DNA from: an uncultured Verrucomicrobiota bacterium
Lineage (GTDB): Bacteria; Verrucomicrobiota; Verrucomicrobiia; Limisphaerales; UBA9464
Assembly (NCBI GenBank): GCA_903907995.1
Contig: CAIVQH010000019.1
Location: 124,001 to 188,000, forward strand
DNA length: 64,000 nt
Direction of reading: 5' to 3'
Shown: positions 11,353 through 24,367 of the stretch, one piece after another
Position numbering within the stretch: the stretch's first letter is position 1
How the letters are laid out: every line of letters starts with the position of its first letter
Notes under the pieces: generated by a model
What the model was told of the DNA's origin: nothing
Seen by the model: only the letters and a program-made list of their open reading frames with translations
Databases searched by the model: none
Program-made: the position numbers and the translations under genes

Positions 11353-11428
11353 GCCCCCGTAGCTCAAATGGATAGAGCGAGCGTTTCCTAAACGCCAGAT
11401 TCAGGTTCAATTCCTGACGGGGGCACCA
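11353..11428 (+). tRNA. tRNA-Arg (anticodon CCT)
   Basis: A 76-nt cloverleaf: acceptor GCCCCCG pairs with CGGGGGC, D stem GCTC/GAGC, anticodon loop TTCCTAA with anticodon CCT, T arm TCAGG-TTCAATT-CCTGA, and an encoded 3' CCA. The first anticodon-stem pair (A-C) is mismatched. It reads AGG codons. It stands alone between two hybrid kinase genes, with no integrase or att repeat seen beside it. Confidence 0.93.
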
Positions 11429-11760
11429 AGTTTGAAGAAAGTCGATGGGGATGCATCACGGAGATATGGAATCGGGGAGGCATGGTGAGTTTGGCCTAAA
11501 TTTCGGCCAGATTCTGCCGATTCAAGGACAGGCGTTTCGGCTGCATGGCGTTCGCCTGTTTGCGCGACTTTTCTGGCGACACATTCAGATCATGGAGCTT
11601 CCGAATTCCACTGTTCCGTTCATCGCTTCGTCAGGGCGTTTGCTGCCGTTTCCTTCATGTGGAGGCGGCTCGTTTGGCGACCCTTCGGCTATGATGCGGT
11701 TGCAGATGGGGTTGAAGGCGGCTCGCCGCATTTCGGTCGAATGGTAGTCCTGTCGAGCTG
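11429..11760. other. 332-bp intergenic region after tRNA-Arg
   Basis: No supportable gene. The open frame at 11445-11747 lacks a recognisable domain and has no clear ribosome-binding site. The stretch is somewhat less GC-rich than its surroundings. No direct repeat of the tRNA 3' end was found, so there is no sign of an integrated element. Confidence 0.4.
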
Positions 11761-15000
<3,240 letters not shown>

Positions 15001-16146
15001 ATTCGGCGATGCCCTCGCCAAAGGCGGCGGAGATCGGCAGCACCGGGACTTTGCGCACCTTGCGCTTGAACTGCTTCAGGTTCGCCTCGGCGGCGGGTTC
15101 GTCGATCTTGTTCGCCACGACCAGGCGCGGCTTCTCCAGCAGCGCGGGATCATAGAGCTCCAATTCCTGCAGCAGGCTGCGGTAATCGTCCCACGGGGCG
15201 CGGTTGTCCGTGCCGGCCATGTCGAGCAGGATGACCAGATACTTGCAGCGTGCGATATGGCGCAGGAAGGCGTGCCCCAGACCCACGTTGTTGTGCGCCC
15301 CGGCGATCAGGCCAGGAACGTCGCAGACGGTCAGGCGGAAGAAATCGGGATACTCCAGGATGCCGACCTGTGGCGTCAGCGTGGTGAAGGGGTAGGCCGC
15401 AATCTTCGGCCGGGCATGCGAAATCGCGGCCAGCAGCGTGGACTTGCCCGCGTTGGGATAGCCCACCAGGCCGACCTCGGCGACCATCCGCAGCTCGAAC
15501 AGGAATTCGCCCTCGGTGCCGTACTCGCCCGGCTGGGCGAACCGCGGCGCCTGCCGGACGCTGGTCGCAAAGTTCCGGTTGCCGAGTCCGCCCCGCCCAC
15601 CCTTGCAGAGGATGAACTGCTGGCCGTTCTCGGTGAGATCGCAGACCAGTTCACCTTTTTCGCGGATGCGGGCGACCGGGTCTTCGACGGGCTCGGTTTC
15701 CAGATTGATCTCCAGCGCCTTCGCCCGGTTCGCGGTGCGGATGACCGGCCGTTTCGCGGAGCTGACGGTGATTTTTTTCCCGTCGCCCGTTTCCTCGGTC
15801 TCTTCCACTTCGGCGTTCCGGTCGATGGCCTGGCCAATGCGCCACACGAGGGTGCCGCAGGGAACCCGGATGATGAGATCTTTGCCGGCGGGGCCATCCA
15901 TGCCCTTGCCCATGCCAGGATGACCATCATCGGCAATCAGGCGCGGGACATAGAACTGGTTGATCAGGTTGTTGAGGTCGTGATCGGCGATCAGGATGAC
16001 GTCGCCACCCCGGCCGCCATTGCCGCCGCTGGGGCCGCCCTTGGTGACATAGGCCTCCCGGTGGAACGCAACGCAGCCTTTGCCGCCGTGGCCGGCACGG
16101 GCCAGGACCTTGATCTCGTCGATGAACATGGCGGGAAGATAACCGT

Positions 16147-16181
16147 TAAAACAAAAAGGGCGAGGCTTGCGGCCCCGCCCT
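16147..16181 (-). terminator. Rho-independent terminator between rpmA and obgE
   Basis: Read leftward: stem AGGGCGGGG / CCTCGCCCT with one mismatched pair and a 7-nt loop, followed by TTTTTGTTTT. It would end the rplU-rpmA transcript, leaving obgE dependent on read-through or its own promoter. Confidence 0.75.
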
Positions 16182-16202
16182 GAAAAATAAATGCGGCTGG
16201 CG

Positions 16203-16484
16203 TCAGTTCGTCGCCACTTCCGCAGCGGCGGCCGTTTCCGGCACGGGCACGATATGGACGCGGCGGCGGTGCTTGTCGAACTTCACGTGGCCGCTCGCGA
16301 GGGCGAACAGGGTCCAGTCGCGGCCGATGCCGACGTTCTCGCCGGCGTGGAACTTGGAGCCACGCTGGCGGATGATGATGGTGCCGGCGTTGATCAGCTC
16401 ACCGCCGAAGCGCTTCACGCCGAGACGTTTTCCGTGGCTGTCACGTCCGTTGCGGACACTTCCTTGACCTTTCTTATGTGCCAT
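16203..16484 (-). CDS. rpmA: 50S ribosomal protein L27
   Basis: A 93-residue protein starting [20 protein letters not shown], the conserved N-terminus of L27 that reaches the peptidyl-transferase centre. The core [18 protein letters not shown] and [11 protein letters not shown]-like segment ([10 protein letters not shown]) are intact. There is no N-terminal propeptide of the Firmicute type. The last 15 residues are an Ala/Pro-rich tail. It sits 25 bp after rplU. Confidence 0.97.
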   Translation of the reverse strand: MAHKKGQGSVRNGRDSHGKRLGVKRFGGELINAGTIIIRQRGSKFHAGENVGIGRDWTLFALASGHVKFDKHRRRVHIVPVPETAAAAEVATN

Positions 16485-16509
16485 AGCTTCCTCCGTTCAG
16501 TTGAAATTG

Positions 16510-16821
16510 TTAGGCGGCGATCTCCTTGATCGTGATCTTGGTGAGCTTCTGGCGGTGGCCCTGCTTCTTGTGGTAGCCCTTGCGGCGCTTCATCTTGAAG
16601 ATGATCACCTTGTCGGCCTTCGTCTGTTCGACGATGTCGGCCGTTACCTTCGCGCCGGGAACCGTGGGGTTGCCCACGGTGATGACTCCGTCCTTGTTGA
16701 CCAGCAGCACCTGTTCAAAGGTGTGGGTCACGCCGGGAGCCAGCTCCAGCTTTTCGATTTCCAAAGTGTCGCCAGCGGCTACCCGATACTGCTTACCGCC
16801 TGTTTGAATCACTGCATACAT
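16510..16821 (-). CDS. rplU: 50S ribosomal protein L21
   Basis: A 103-residue protein of standard length, MYAVIQTGGKQYRV at the start and KRRKGYHKKQGHRQ near the end, both diagnostic for L21, which binds 23S rRNA. GAGG lies eight bases before the ATG. First gene of the rplU-rpmA unit. Confidence 0.97.
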   Translation of the reverse strand: MYAVIQTGGKQYRVAAGDTLEIEKLELAPGVTHTFEQVLLVNKDGVITVGNPTVPGAKVTADIVEQTKADKVIIFKMKRRKGYHKKQGHRQKLTKITIKEIAA

Positions 16822-16848
16822 AGTTGTCGCCTCGTAAAAAGAGCTGCG

Positions 16849-16877
16849 AAGTAATCAAACGGCAGGATTGGTGTCAA
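16849..16877 (-). promoter_or_regulatory. Candidate rplU promoter
   Basis: Leftward TTGACA (16872-16877), a 17-bp spacer and TTACTT (16849-16854), about 27 bp upstream of the rplU start. The -35 is perfect and the -10 weak. Confidence 0.45.
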
Positions 16878-16938
16878 CGTAACTTTGCCGGAAACTTGGG
16901 TTGATTAAACTGGGCCGTCGCGTAGTCCATGTGCCCGC

Positions 16939-18594
16939 ATGAAGTTCCCCGCAATCCTAGTTTCCTTGGGACTGTTGTCGCTGGCCGCCCACGGGCAGGC
17001 CACCCAGACCCCCACCACCGGCTCGGGCGCCCCTGGTTCTGGCGCCCCTTCCTGGATGCCTCCCGAATCCGATTTCCGCGAAGTGGTCCTCGATGAGGAC
17101 CAGGTCGTGAACGGCCAGCCCACCGACACCATCATCGACCCGATGGAAATCGCCGTCGCCAAGGATGGCCGCGTCTTCTGGGCCGAACGCAAGGGCGTCG
17201 TGAAGATGTGGTTGCCTGCCACCAAGACCACGTCCGTGATCGCCAATATCCCCGTGTTCGACGGCCTCGAAGAGGGCATGCTCGGCATCACACTGGACCC
17301 GAACTTCCTCAAGAACGGCTGGATCTACCTCAACCACTCGCTGGTGGAGACCACCAACGAAGGGCCCGAGCCGCACTACGCAAAGGGCACCAAGGGCAAG
17401 ACCGGCAAGATCCGCGTTTCCCGCTACACGCTCACGGGCGACACCCTCGATATCGCCAGCGAAAAGACCATCATCGAGGTTCCGGTGCAGCGCGAACAGT
17501 GCTGCCACGTCGGCGGCTCGCTGACGTTTGACGCCAAGGGCAACCTGTACATGTCCATCGGCGACAACTCCAACCCCTTCGATTCCGACGGCTATTCGCC
17601 CAGTGATCCGCGCCCTGGCCATTACCCGTGGGACGCGCAGCGTTCCGCCGCCAACTCCGACGCGCTGGCGGGAAAAATCCTCCGCATAAAGCCCCGGGCG
17701 GAGGGCGGCTACGACATCCCGGCGGGCAACCTCTTCAAGCCCGGCACCCCGAAAACACGTCCCGAGATCTACGTGATGGGCAACCGCAACTGCTTCCGCA
17801 TCGCCGTGGATCAGAAGACCGGCTACCTCTACTGGGGCGAGGTCGGCCCCGACGCCGGGAACACCGATCCCAAGCGCGGACCGGCCGGACACGACGAGAT
17901 CAACCAGGCACGCGCCGCCGGCTTCTTCGGCTGGCCCTATTTCGTGGGTGACAACAAGCCCTATGCGAAGACCGACTTCGTCGCCCGCCAGGTGCATCAG
18001 GATGCCGTGGCCGCCCGCGAGAAAGTGAAGAAGGAAAACGCGCAGGCGAAGAAGGAAGGGAAGCCTGAGGCGGAGCTGCCCCCCGCGCCCGCGCCGTGGC
18101 CCGCGGCTGATTTCACGCCCGAGTTCTACGATCCCGCGCATCCGGTGAACGACTCGCCGAACAACACCGGCATCCGTGACCTGCCGCCGGCCATGCCCGC
18201 GTTCATCTGGTATCCGCCGTCGCCCTCCGCGAAGTTCCCGGTGCTTGGCAGTGGTGGCCGCACCGCGATGGCCGGCCCGGTCTATTACTTCGACCCGAAC
18301 CTGAAGTCCGACCGCAAGCTGCCCAAGGAGTTTGACCACACGCTCTTCATCTACGAGTGGAGCCGCAACTGGATCATCGCCGTGAAGCTCGACGAGAAGG
18401 ACAACATCGCCAAGGACGCCAACGGCAAGCTGATGATGGCGCGCTTCATGCCCAACACGCTCATCAAGCGCCCCATGGACATGGAACTCGGCCCCGACGG
18501 CTGCCTCTACGTGATCGAGTACGGCAAGGAGTGGGGCAACAACAAGGACACCAAAATTCTCCGCCTCGAGCACACCCCCGGCGCGGTCAACTGA
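16939..18594 (+). CDS. Secreted PQQ-dependent sugar (sorbosone-type) dehydrogenase
   Basis: A 551-residue exported protein with a signal peptide (MKFPAILVSLGLLSLAAHGQ). The mature part is a glucose/sorbosone dehydrogenase-type six-bladed propeller: DPMEIAVAKDGRVFWAER, EEGMLGITLDPNF, CCHVGGSLTFD, GKILRI, PEIYVMGNRNCFRIAVD. These segments carry PQQ- and Ca-site residues in the family. A Lys/Glu/Ala-rich insertion (about 350-385) interrupts a loop. No CxxCH heme motif, so electrons must go to a separate acceptor. Followed by a strong terminator. Substrate unknown. Confidence 0.87.
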   Translation: MKFPAILVSLGLLSLAAHGQATQTPTTGSGAPGSGAPSWMPPESDFREVVLDEDQVVNGQPTDTIIDPMEIAVAKDGRVFWAERKGVVKMWLPATKTTSVIANIPVFDGLEEGMLGITLDPNFLKNGWIYLNHSLVETTNEGPEPHYAKGTKGKTGKIRVSRYTLTGDTLDIASEKTIIEVPVQREQCCHVGGSLTFDAKGNLYMSIGDNSNPFDSDGYSPSDPRPGHYPWDAQRSAANSDALAGKILRIKPRAEGGYDIPAGNLFKPGTPKTRPEIYVMGNRNCFRIAVDQKTGYLYWGEVGPDAGNTDPKRGPAGHDEINQARAAGFFGWPYFVGDNKPYAKTDFVARQVHQDAVAAREKVKKENAQAKKEGKPEAELPPAPAPWPAADFTPEFYDPAHPVNDSPNNTGIRDLPPAMPAFIWYPPSPSAKFPVLGSGGRTAMAGPVYYFDPNLKSDRKLPKEFDHTLFIYEWSRNWIIAVKLDEKDNIAKDANGKLMMARFMPNTLIKRPMDMELGPDGCLYVIEYGKEWGNNKDTKILRLEHTPGAVN

Positions 18595-18611
18595 CGTCCA
18601 TTTTTTCGAAG

Positions 18612-18649
18612 CCGCCCTCTACCTTTCACGGGTAGAGGGCGGTTTTTGT
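18612..18649 (+). terminator. Rho-independent terminator
   Basis: Perfect 12-bp stem (CCGCCCTCTACC with GGTAGAGGGCGG), 7-nt loop, then TTTTTGTTT, starting 18 bp after the stop of the sorbosone-type dehydrogenase. Confidence 0.92.
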
Positions 18650-18762
18650 TTGGGTGCTGAATTGGTGGTCAGCTGTGTGAACGTCATAGCGGGAGCAATT
18701 GGCCTTACGATGGTTGGACGAAGGTGCTCGCCGAACGCTAACCGGTTGCGGAAGAGCTTCGT

Positions 18763-18992
18763 GGTAGGGCTGAAAGCCCGCCATAATAATGCCTGGGGTG
18801 AAGCGAGCCAGGTGAGCGCAGCCCCAGGTTGCTGGCGCGAAGGAAGTCGAGCGCTGTAAACGCGTCCGAAAAGGTTGGCAGCCTTGGGTCGGGCCTTCAG
18901 CCCTCAGAGCCTTCGAACGGACCTGCCCCTGGGGCTGCGCTCACGATGTTCGCTCCACCCCAGGCTATATTCAGACGCGCTTTCAGCGCTGC
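18763..18992. repeat. Cluster of REP-like inverted repeats
   Basis: GTAGGGCTGAAAGCCC (18763-18778) faces GGGCCTTCAGCCC (18891-18903). A 38-bp block beginning GCCTGGGGTGAAGCGAGC (18791-18828) recurs inverted at 18928-18964, followed by another hairpin, GCGCTTTCAGCGC (from about 18975). The arms are strongly but not perfectly conserved. This fills most of the 500-bp gap between 18595 and 19094, which otherwise holds only the terminator. Confidence 0.7.
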
Positions 18993-19094
18993 AGCGGAAG
19001 CCTCCGCGCCCCCACTCCCTTTCTCCCTTGCATCGCCGCCCAACCGCTGATTTCCGCGCTGGCTTTCGCCCCTTCCGGCCGCTGAAATCGACCC

Positions 19095-22000
19095 ATGATT
19101 CACCTGCGGATGCCGTTCGTGCTGACCTGCCTGACGATAGGGCTGGTCGGCCCAAGCCTCGCCGGCACGTTTCCCGAGATTTACAACACGGACCCGCCGG
19201 ACCACATCCCCATGCCGGCAACGCAGGCGGTGGGGACCTTCAAGATGCCGCCGGGTTTTAAGGTGTTCCTGTTTGCCGCCGAGCCCGATGTCCAGCAGCC
19301 GATCGCAATGACCTTCGATGCGCGCGGCCGGCTCTGGGTGGCCGAGGATTACACCTACGCCGACGCCAAGGAGGGCTTCGCCACGAACCTAAACGACCGC
19401 ATCGTGATGTTCGAGGATGCGGACAACGACGGTCACTTCGACAAGCGCACGGTCTTCTGGGATCAGGGCAAGATACTCACCAGCATCGAGATTGGGCGCG
19501 GCGGCGTGTTTGCGCTGTGCGCGCCGAAGCTGCTCTTCATCCCCGACCGCGATGGCGACGGCGTGCCCGACGGGGAACCGCAGGTGCTGCTCGACGGCTT
19601 CGACACGACCACGGGCAGCCGCCACACCTTTGCCAATGGCCTGCGCTGGGGCCCGGATGGCTGGCTTTGGGGCCGGGTGGGCATTTCCAGCACGGCGCAC
19701 ATCGGTGTGCCGGGCACCCCGGCCAATCAGCGCCTGCTCATGGCCGGCGGCATCTGGCGCTATCACCCGGAACGTAAAATCGTGGAGGTGGTGGCCCAGG
19801 GCACGACCAACCCCTGGGGCATGGACTGGAACGAGGTCGGTGAACCGTTCTTCATCAACACCGTCATAGGCCATCTCTGGCACGCGATTCCCGGGGCGCA
19901 CTTTCGCCGCATGTATGGCGATGATCCGGACCCGCACAGCTACGGCCTGATCGAGCAGCACGCCGACCATTTTCACTTCGACACCGGCGCGGGCTGGACC
20001 AAATCGCGCGCCGCCTTCGACGGCAGCTCGTTCGCGGCAGGTAGTGACAACCTGGGCGGGGGTCACGCACATGCGGGCCTGATGATCTACCAGGCCGACA
20101 ACTGGCCGGCGCAGTACCGGGGCCGGCTGTTCACGCTGAACCTGCATGGGCGGCGGATCAACGAGGAGCGGCTGGAGCGAAGCGGCTCGGGCTACGTCGG
20201 CCGGCACGAACCAGATCTCATGAGCGTGGGCGACACGTGGTTCCGGGGCATCGACATCATTCAGGGGCCGGATGGCGGCGTCTTCATTTCCGACTGGTCC
20301 GACACCGGCGAATGCCATGACCAGGACGGCGTCCATCGCACCTCCGGACGCATTTACAAGGTGACCTACGGCGACACCAAGAAGCCGGTGTTTGGCGACC
20401 TGCAGAAACTTCCGCTCGAGCAACTGCTGCCGCTGCTGTTCGACCGTAACGAATGGTTGGCCCGGCACGCGCGCCAGACGCTTGCGGACCGACGGGTGGC
20501 CGGTCTGGCTGGGTCGGAGGTTGCTGAGCTGGTGAAGGCACTCCGCGAGCGCTTCGACAGTGAGAAAACCGTGGACGGCCAGTTGCACGCGCTCTGGGCC
20601 CTGCATGTGCTGGGCGCCCTGAACGCGGACCGGCTGTTCACTCTCACGGAAAATCCCGATGAACACATCCGGAGCTGGGCGATCCGCCTGCTGGTGGAAG
20701 ACCCCGACGACATCGCGCCTCTGACGGTTTCACGCCTGATCGAACTGGGGCGCAATGATCCTTCCGCTCTGGTGCGCCTCTACCTCGCTTCCGCATTGCA
20801 GCGCCTGCCGCTGGACTCACGTCGCGGACTCGCGGACGCGCTGGTCCGCCATACCGAGGACGTGAACGACCACAATCTCGGCCTGATGATCTGGTATGGC
20901 ATCGAGCCACTCGTGGCTGCGAAGCCGGATGCGGGCGTGGCTTTGGCGCTGGCCAGCCGTTACCCGGTGCTGCGGGAGTACATCGCGCGCCGTTATGCCG
21001 AGGATTTGGAAAAGAATCCCGCACCACTGGACGGCCTGCTGGCGCTGTCGCTCGGCGCCGACGCCAGTTTTCAGGCGGACCTCGTGCGCGGGATGACCGA
21101 TGCGGTGCGCGGCTGGCACAAGGCGAAGTCACCCAAGATCTGGGCGGCTTTTGCCGCCAAAGCTTCGGGGAACCCTGATCCCGCCACCACGGACCGCGTA
21201 CGCGACCTCGGCATCCTCTTTGGCGACGGGCGGGCGCTGGAGGAACTGCGTGGGGTGGTCACCAATGCCAACGCCGTCGCAACCGTGCGCCTGACGGCGT
21301 TGAAGAGCCTGCTCGATAGCCGCGCCGATAATCTTGCGCCGCTCCTGAAGCAGATCGTCAATGACACGGTCCTGCGTGACGCCGCACTCATCGGTCTGGT
21401 GCAGTTGGGCGATCCGGAGGGGCCATCCCTGGCCACCGGCCGTTATTCCACGGTTCCGACAGAGAGCCGGCCGGCGTTGCTGGCGGCGCTGGTGGCGCGG
21501 GCGGCTTCCGCCCGGGCGTTGCTGGAGGCCGTGGCCGATGGAAAAATCCCGCGCCCTGAGCTGACCCCGTTCCTGGGCCGGCAGATTGCCAGCCTGAACG
21601 ACGCGGCCCTGACGAAACGGCTCACTGAGGTGTGGGGCGTGGTGCGCCCCACGGCGGCGGACAAGCGGACGGCCATTGAGCGTTTTCGCGGGCAATTAAC
21701 GCCGGCCAACCTCCAGACGGCCGATCTGTCGCACGGTCGCCAGACCTTCACCCAGCTCTGCGCCCCGTGTCACCGGCTCTACGGCGAGGGCGGTCAGGTT
21801 GGTCCCGACCTGACCGGTTCAGGGAGGGCGAATCTCGACTACCTGCTCGACAACGTGATCGATCCCAGCGCGGTGGTGCCCGCGGATTTCCGCATGGCCA
21901 TCGTCACCCTGAAGGATGGCCGGGTGCTCAACGGCGTCCTGCGCGAGCCGAATGCGCGTACGATTACGGTCCAGACCCAGACGGAGCGCGTGGTGGTGGA

Positions 22001-22145
22001 GCGCAGCGAGATCACGACGCTGGAGACATCCGAACAATCCATGATGCCGGAAGGCCTGCTGGAATCGCTCAAGCCCGGCGAGGCGCGGGACCTGATCGGG
22101 TACCTCATGCACCAAGGGCAGGTGGCGTTGCCGCCAGCAAAGTAG
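19095..22145 (+). CDS. PVC-type heme-binding CxxCH protein
   Basis: A 1016-residue secreted protein with a signal peptide in the first 24 residues. Residues 35-430 form an NHL/sorbosone-like propeller (MPPGFKVFLFAAEPDVQQPIAMTFDARGRLWVAEDYTY); residues 430-880 are HEAT-like helical repeats. A C-terminal cytochrome c module has CAPCH followed by GEGGQVGPDLTG, then the typical C-terminal tail (DGRVLNGVLRE, MMPEGLLESL). This architecture is a hallmark of Planctomycetes and Verrucomicrobia, where it is annotated as membrane-bound dehydrogenase; substrates are mostly unproven. It stands alone between the REP cluster and a short-period repeat array. Confidence 0.93.
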   Translation: MIHLRMPFVLTCLTIGLVGPSLAGTFPEIYNTDPPDHIPMPATQAVGTFKMPPGFKVFLFAAEPDVQQPIAMTFDARGRLWVAEDYTYADAKEGFATNLNDRIVMFEDADNDGHFDKRTVFWDQGKILTSIEIGRGGVFALCAPKLLFIPDRDGDGVPDGEPQVLLDGFDTTTGSRHTFANGLRWGPDGWLWGRVGISSTAHIGVPGTPANQRLLMAGGIWRYHPERKIVEVVAQGTTNPWGMDWNEVGEPFFINTVIGHLWHAIPGAHFRRMYGDDPDPHSYGLIEQHADHFHFDTGAGWTKSRAAFDGSSFAAGSDNLGGGHAHAGLMIYQADNWPAQYRGRLFTLNLHGRRINEERLERSGSGYVGRHEPDLMSVGDTWFRGIDIIQGPDGGVFISDWSDTGECHDQDGVHRTSGRIYKVTYGDTKKPVFGDLQKLPLEQLLPLLFDRNEWLARHARQTLADRRVAGLAGSEVAELVKALRERFDSEKTVDGQLHALWALHVLGALNADRLFTLTENPDEHIRSWAIRLLVEDPDDIAPLTVSRLIELGRNDPSALVRLYLASALQRLPLDSRRGLADALVRHTEDVNDHNLGLMIWYGIEPLVAAKPDAGVALALASRYPVLREYIARRYAEDLEKNPAPLDGLLALSLGADASFQADLVRGMTDAVRGWHKAKSPKIWAAFAAKASGNPDPATTDRVRDLGILFGDGRALEELRGVVTNANAVATVRLTALKSLLDSRADNLAPLLKQIVNDTVLRDAALIGLVQLGDPEGPSLATGRYSTVPTESRPALLAALVARAASARALLEAVADGKIPRPELTPFLGRQIASLNDAALTKRLTEVWGVVRPTAADKRTAIERFRGQLTPANLQTADLSHGRQTFTQLCAPCHRLYGEGGQVGPDLTGSGRANLDYLLDNVIDPSAVVPADFRMAIVTLKDGRVLNGVLREPNARTITVQTQTERVVVERSEITTLETSEQSMMPEGLLESLKPGEARDLIGYLMHQGQVALPPAK

Positions 22146-22206
22146 TCGTTCATGGTCCCGGGCCCAAGGTCTCAAGTCCCGAGTCGGACAGGGCGCTGCT
22201 TCTCTC

Positions 22207-22256
22207 TGGTGACTGATCACTGTTTCACTGTTAACTGATTACTGCTCACTGCTCAG
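22207..22256. repeat. Heptamer-type tandem array (TGNNNAC)
   Basis: Seven consecutive units of the form TGnnnAC (one of them 8 bp): TGGTGAC, TGATCAC, TGTTTCAC, TGTTAAC, TGATTAC, TGCTCAC, TGCTCAG. Lies between the CxxCH protein and glucokinase. Confidence 0.75.
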
Positions 22257-22317
22257 GACACTCATTTCCGGCCGCAGCTTTTGACCGTCCGCGCCGCCCG
22301 TGTTTCACTCGCGCCGC

Positions 22318-23322
22318 ATGATTCTTGCTGGCGACATTGGTGGCACGGGTTCCCGTCTCGGACTGTTCGACATCCGGGACGACCGGCCATTTGCGGTGGC
22401 CATCGCGAAGTATTCCAGCCGGTCGCATCCGCAGCTGGAGGATATCGTCGCCCAATTTCTGCAGGAGCATCCGGGGCAGGTGACCGCCGCGTGCTTTGGG
22501 ATTGCGGGCCCGGTTCTCGGCGGCGAGGTCATCACGCCCAACCTGCCGTGGCATATCCGGGCTACCTCGTTGGCGCAGCTGCTTGGCCTTCCCCACGTCT
22601 CACTGATCAACGACCTGGAGGCCAATGCCTACGGCGCGGCGGCGCTGCCGGAATCGGATTTCGAGGCGCTGCAAAAAGGAGTGTCCGATGACAAGGGCAA
22701 TGCCGGCATCATTTCCGCCGGAACGGGGCTGGGGCAGGCCGGCTTCTATTACGACGGCGCCCGGCTGCGTCCCTTTGCGAGCGAGGGCGGGCACGTGGAT
22801 TTTGCACCGCAGAGCGATCTGGAGATCGAGTTGCTCGTGTTCCTGCGGGGGAAGTTCGGGCACGTCAGCTATGAGCGCGTGCTCTCGGGACCGGGCCTTG
22901 TGAACATCTTTGATTTTCTGCGGGCCACGGGGCGGGGCGAAGAGCCGGCGGCCTTCGCCGCCGAAGTGTCATCGGGCGTTTCCGCCTCGGTTATTTCCCA
23001 GGCGGGGCTGGCGGGCACCTCGTCGCGGGCGGCGCAGGCGCTGGACATTTTCACCAGCCTCTACGGGGCGGAGGCGGGCAACCTCGCCCTGAAAATGAAG
23101 GCCACGCGCGACGTGCTCATCGGCGGCGGCATTGCTCCGAAAATTATCGCGAAGCTGCGTGAGCCGCGTTTCCTAGAGGCCTTCCTCGACAAGGGCCGGA
23201 TGCGGCCGCTGCTGGAGAAGATTCCCGTGCGTGTGATCCTGAATGACCAGTGCGCGCTGCTCGGGGCGGCGCTCTATGCCGGCCTGGAAAGCGGCGAGGT
23301 GAAGAACGCGGCGGTGGCCTGA
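22318..23322 (+). CDS. glk: Glucokinase (Glk family)
   Basis: A 334-residue cytoplasmic ATP-dependent glucokinase of the proteobacterial Glk type. The ATG at 22318 opens MILAGDIGGTGSRLGLF, the phosphate-1 motif; an earlier ATG at 22300 only adds six residues. AACFGIAGPV, LINDLEANAYG (catalytic Asp region) and SAGTGLGQAG (phosphate-2) follow, then FASEGGHVDFAP and a late GGIAPKI adenosine motif. It phosphorylates glucose to glucose-6-phosphate. cdsA begins 62 bp downstream. Confidence 0.92.
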   Translation: MILAGDIGGTGSRLGLFDIRDDRPFAVAIAKYSSRSHPQLEDIVAQFLQEHPGQVTAACFGIAGPVLGGEVITPNLPWHIRATSLAQLLGLPHVSLINDLEANAYGAAALPESDFEALQKGVSDDKGNAGIISAGTGLGQAGFYYDGARLRPFASEGGHVDFAPQSDLEIELLVFLRGKFGHVSYERVLSGPGLVNIFDFLRATGRGEEPAAFAAEVSSGVSASVISQAGLAGTSSRAAQALDIFTSLYGAEAGNLALKMKATRDVLIGGGIAPKIIAKLREPRFLEAFLDKGRMRPLLEKIPVRVILNDQCALLGAALYAGLESGEVKNAAVA

Positions 23323-23384
23323 GTCGGGTATCCCCCCACTTTTCATTCGTCCTTCCCGATGCTTCTTTCGCACTCTCCGAGACA

Positions 23385-24326
23385 ATGTCAGCCAGTCCGA
23401 CCACTCCAGCCGCACCTGCGCCCGTCACTCCGGCGCTGACCAAGGGACAGATTTTCCTGCGTCGCCTCGGCAGCACGGTCGTGCTGTGGACGATCGTGCT
23501 GACAGCCATTTTCTCGACGAACGTCCTGGTCGCGAACTACGTCTTTCTGCTGCTCATGCTGCTGCTGGCGGGCACGGGACTGTTGGAGTTTTACGGGCTG
23601 GTCGAGAAGCGCAGCCTCGTGTGTTTCAAGGCGTGGGGCGTCTTTGGCGGGCTGCTGCTGATGACGAGCACCTTCTTTTACATCACCTCGTATCTGCCGA
23701 CCGTGGGCAAGTCCGCCCTGCCGTCGAAGACCGGTGACTTCGAGTCGGTCGTGCTGATCCTGTTTGTGCTGGGCCTGTGTGTGCGGCAGTTCGTGTCGAA
23801 GACCAACACGGCCGGCATCCTCGCGATTTCGACGACGCTCTTCGGCCTGATGTACGTCCCGTGGCTGCTGAATTTCATCCAGAAGATCAATTTCTTCCCC
23901 GGCGTGGATGGCCGCTATTACGTGCTCTATTTCATCCTCGTCACCAAGTTCAGCGACGTGGGCGCATACTGCGTGGGCTCGCTCATCGGGCGCCACAAGA
24001 TGATCCCGCGCATCAGCCCGGGCAAAACGTGGGAGGGTTTCGGGGGGGCGATCGCAGTCTCGACGGCCGCCAGCGTGGCCTTTGCGCACTTCTGTCACGG
24101 GCACCTCAAGGAGGTTTCGGTGGTGGATGCGGTGATCCTCGGGGTCGTGCTGAGCATCTCGGCGGTGATCGGCGACCTGATCGAATCGCTCTTCAAGCGG
24201 GAGGCGGGCGTGAAGGATTCCGGCAAATTCTTCCCCGGCATCGGCGGTATTCTGGACCTGCTCGACAGCCTGCTGTTCAACGCACCGCTGATGTACCTCT
24301 ACCTCCGCCACGTGTTGACCCGTTGA
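23385..24326 (+). CDS. cdsA: Phosphatidate cytidylyltransferase
   Basis: A 313-residue membrane enzyme making CDP-diacylglycerol from phosphatidate and CTP. Start at the ATG at 23385; the preceding reading overlaps glk. About eight hydrophobic segments are present. The C-terminal CdsA signature is recognisable as SLFKREAGVKDSGKFFPGIGGILDLLDS, with Ile in place of the usual His and Leu in place of the Arg of the PGHGGxxDRxDS consensus. KFSDVGAYCVG and ISPGKTWEGFGG are also typical. A proline/alanine-rich tail precedes the first helix. Confidence 0.92.
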   Translation: MSASPTTPAAPAPVTPALTKGQIFLRRLGSTVVLWTIVLTAIFSTNVLVANYVFLLLMLLLAGTGLLEFYGLVEKRSLVCFKAWGVFGGLLLMTSTFFYITSYLPTVGKSALPSKTGDFESVVLILFVLGLCVRQFVSKTNTAGILAISTTLFGLMYVPWLLNFIQKINFFPGVDGRYYVLYFILVTKFSDVGAYCVGSLIGRHKMIPRISPGKTWEGFGGAIAVSTAASVAFAHFCHGHLKEVSVVDAVILGVVLSISAVIGDLIESLFKREAGVKDSGKFFPGIGGILDLLDSLLFNAPLMYLYLRHVLTR

Positions 24327-24367
24327 GGGCGGCCGGGCGGGCCGCCCGTGGTTGACGGCCTCCGGGA

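Noticed and set aside
11353-11760. Integrated element at tRNA-Arg
   Set aside because: No integrase and no duplicated tRNA end were found on either side.
16957-18573. Leftward frame of 538 codons opposite the sorbosone-type dehydrogenase
   Set aside because: Shadow of a strong propeller gene with a signal peptide and conserved motifs.
22207-22256. CRISPR array
   Set aside because: The repeat unit is only 7 bp with no spacers; no cas genes are in the window.
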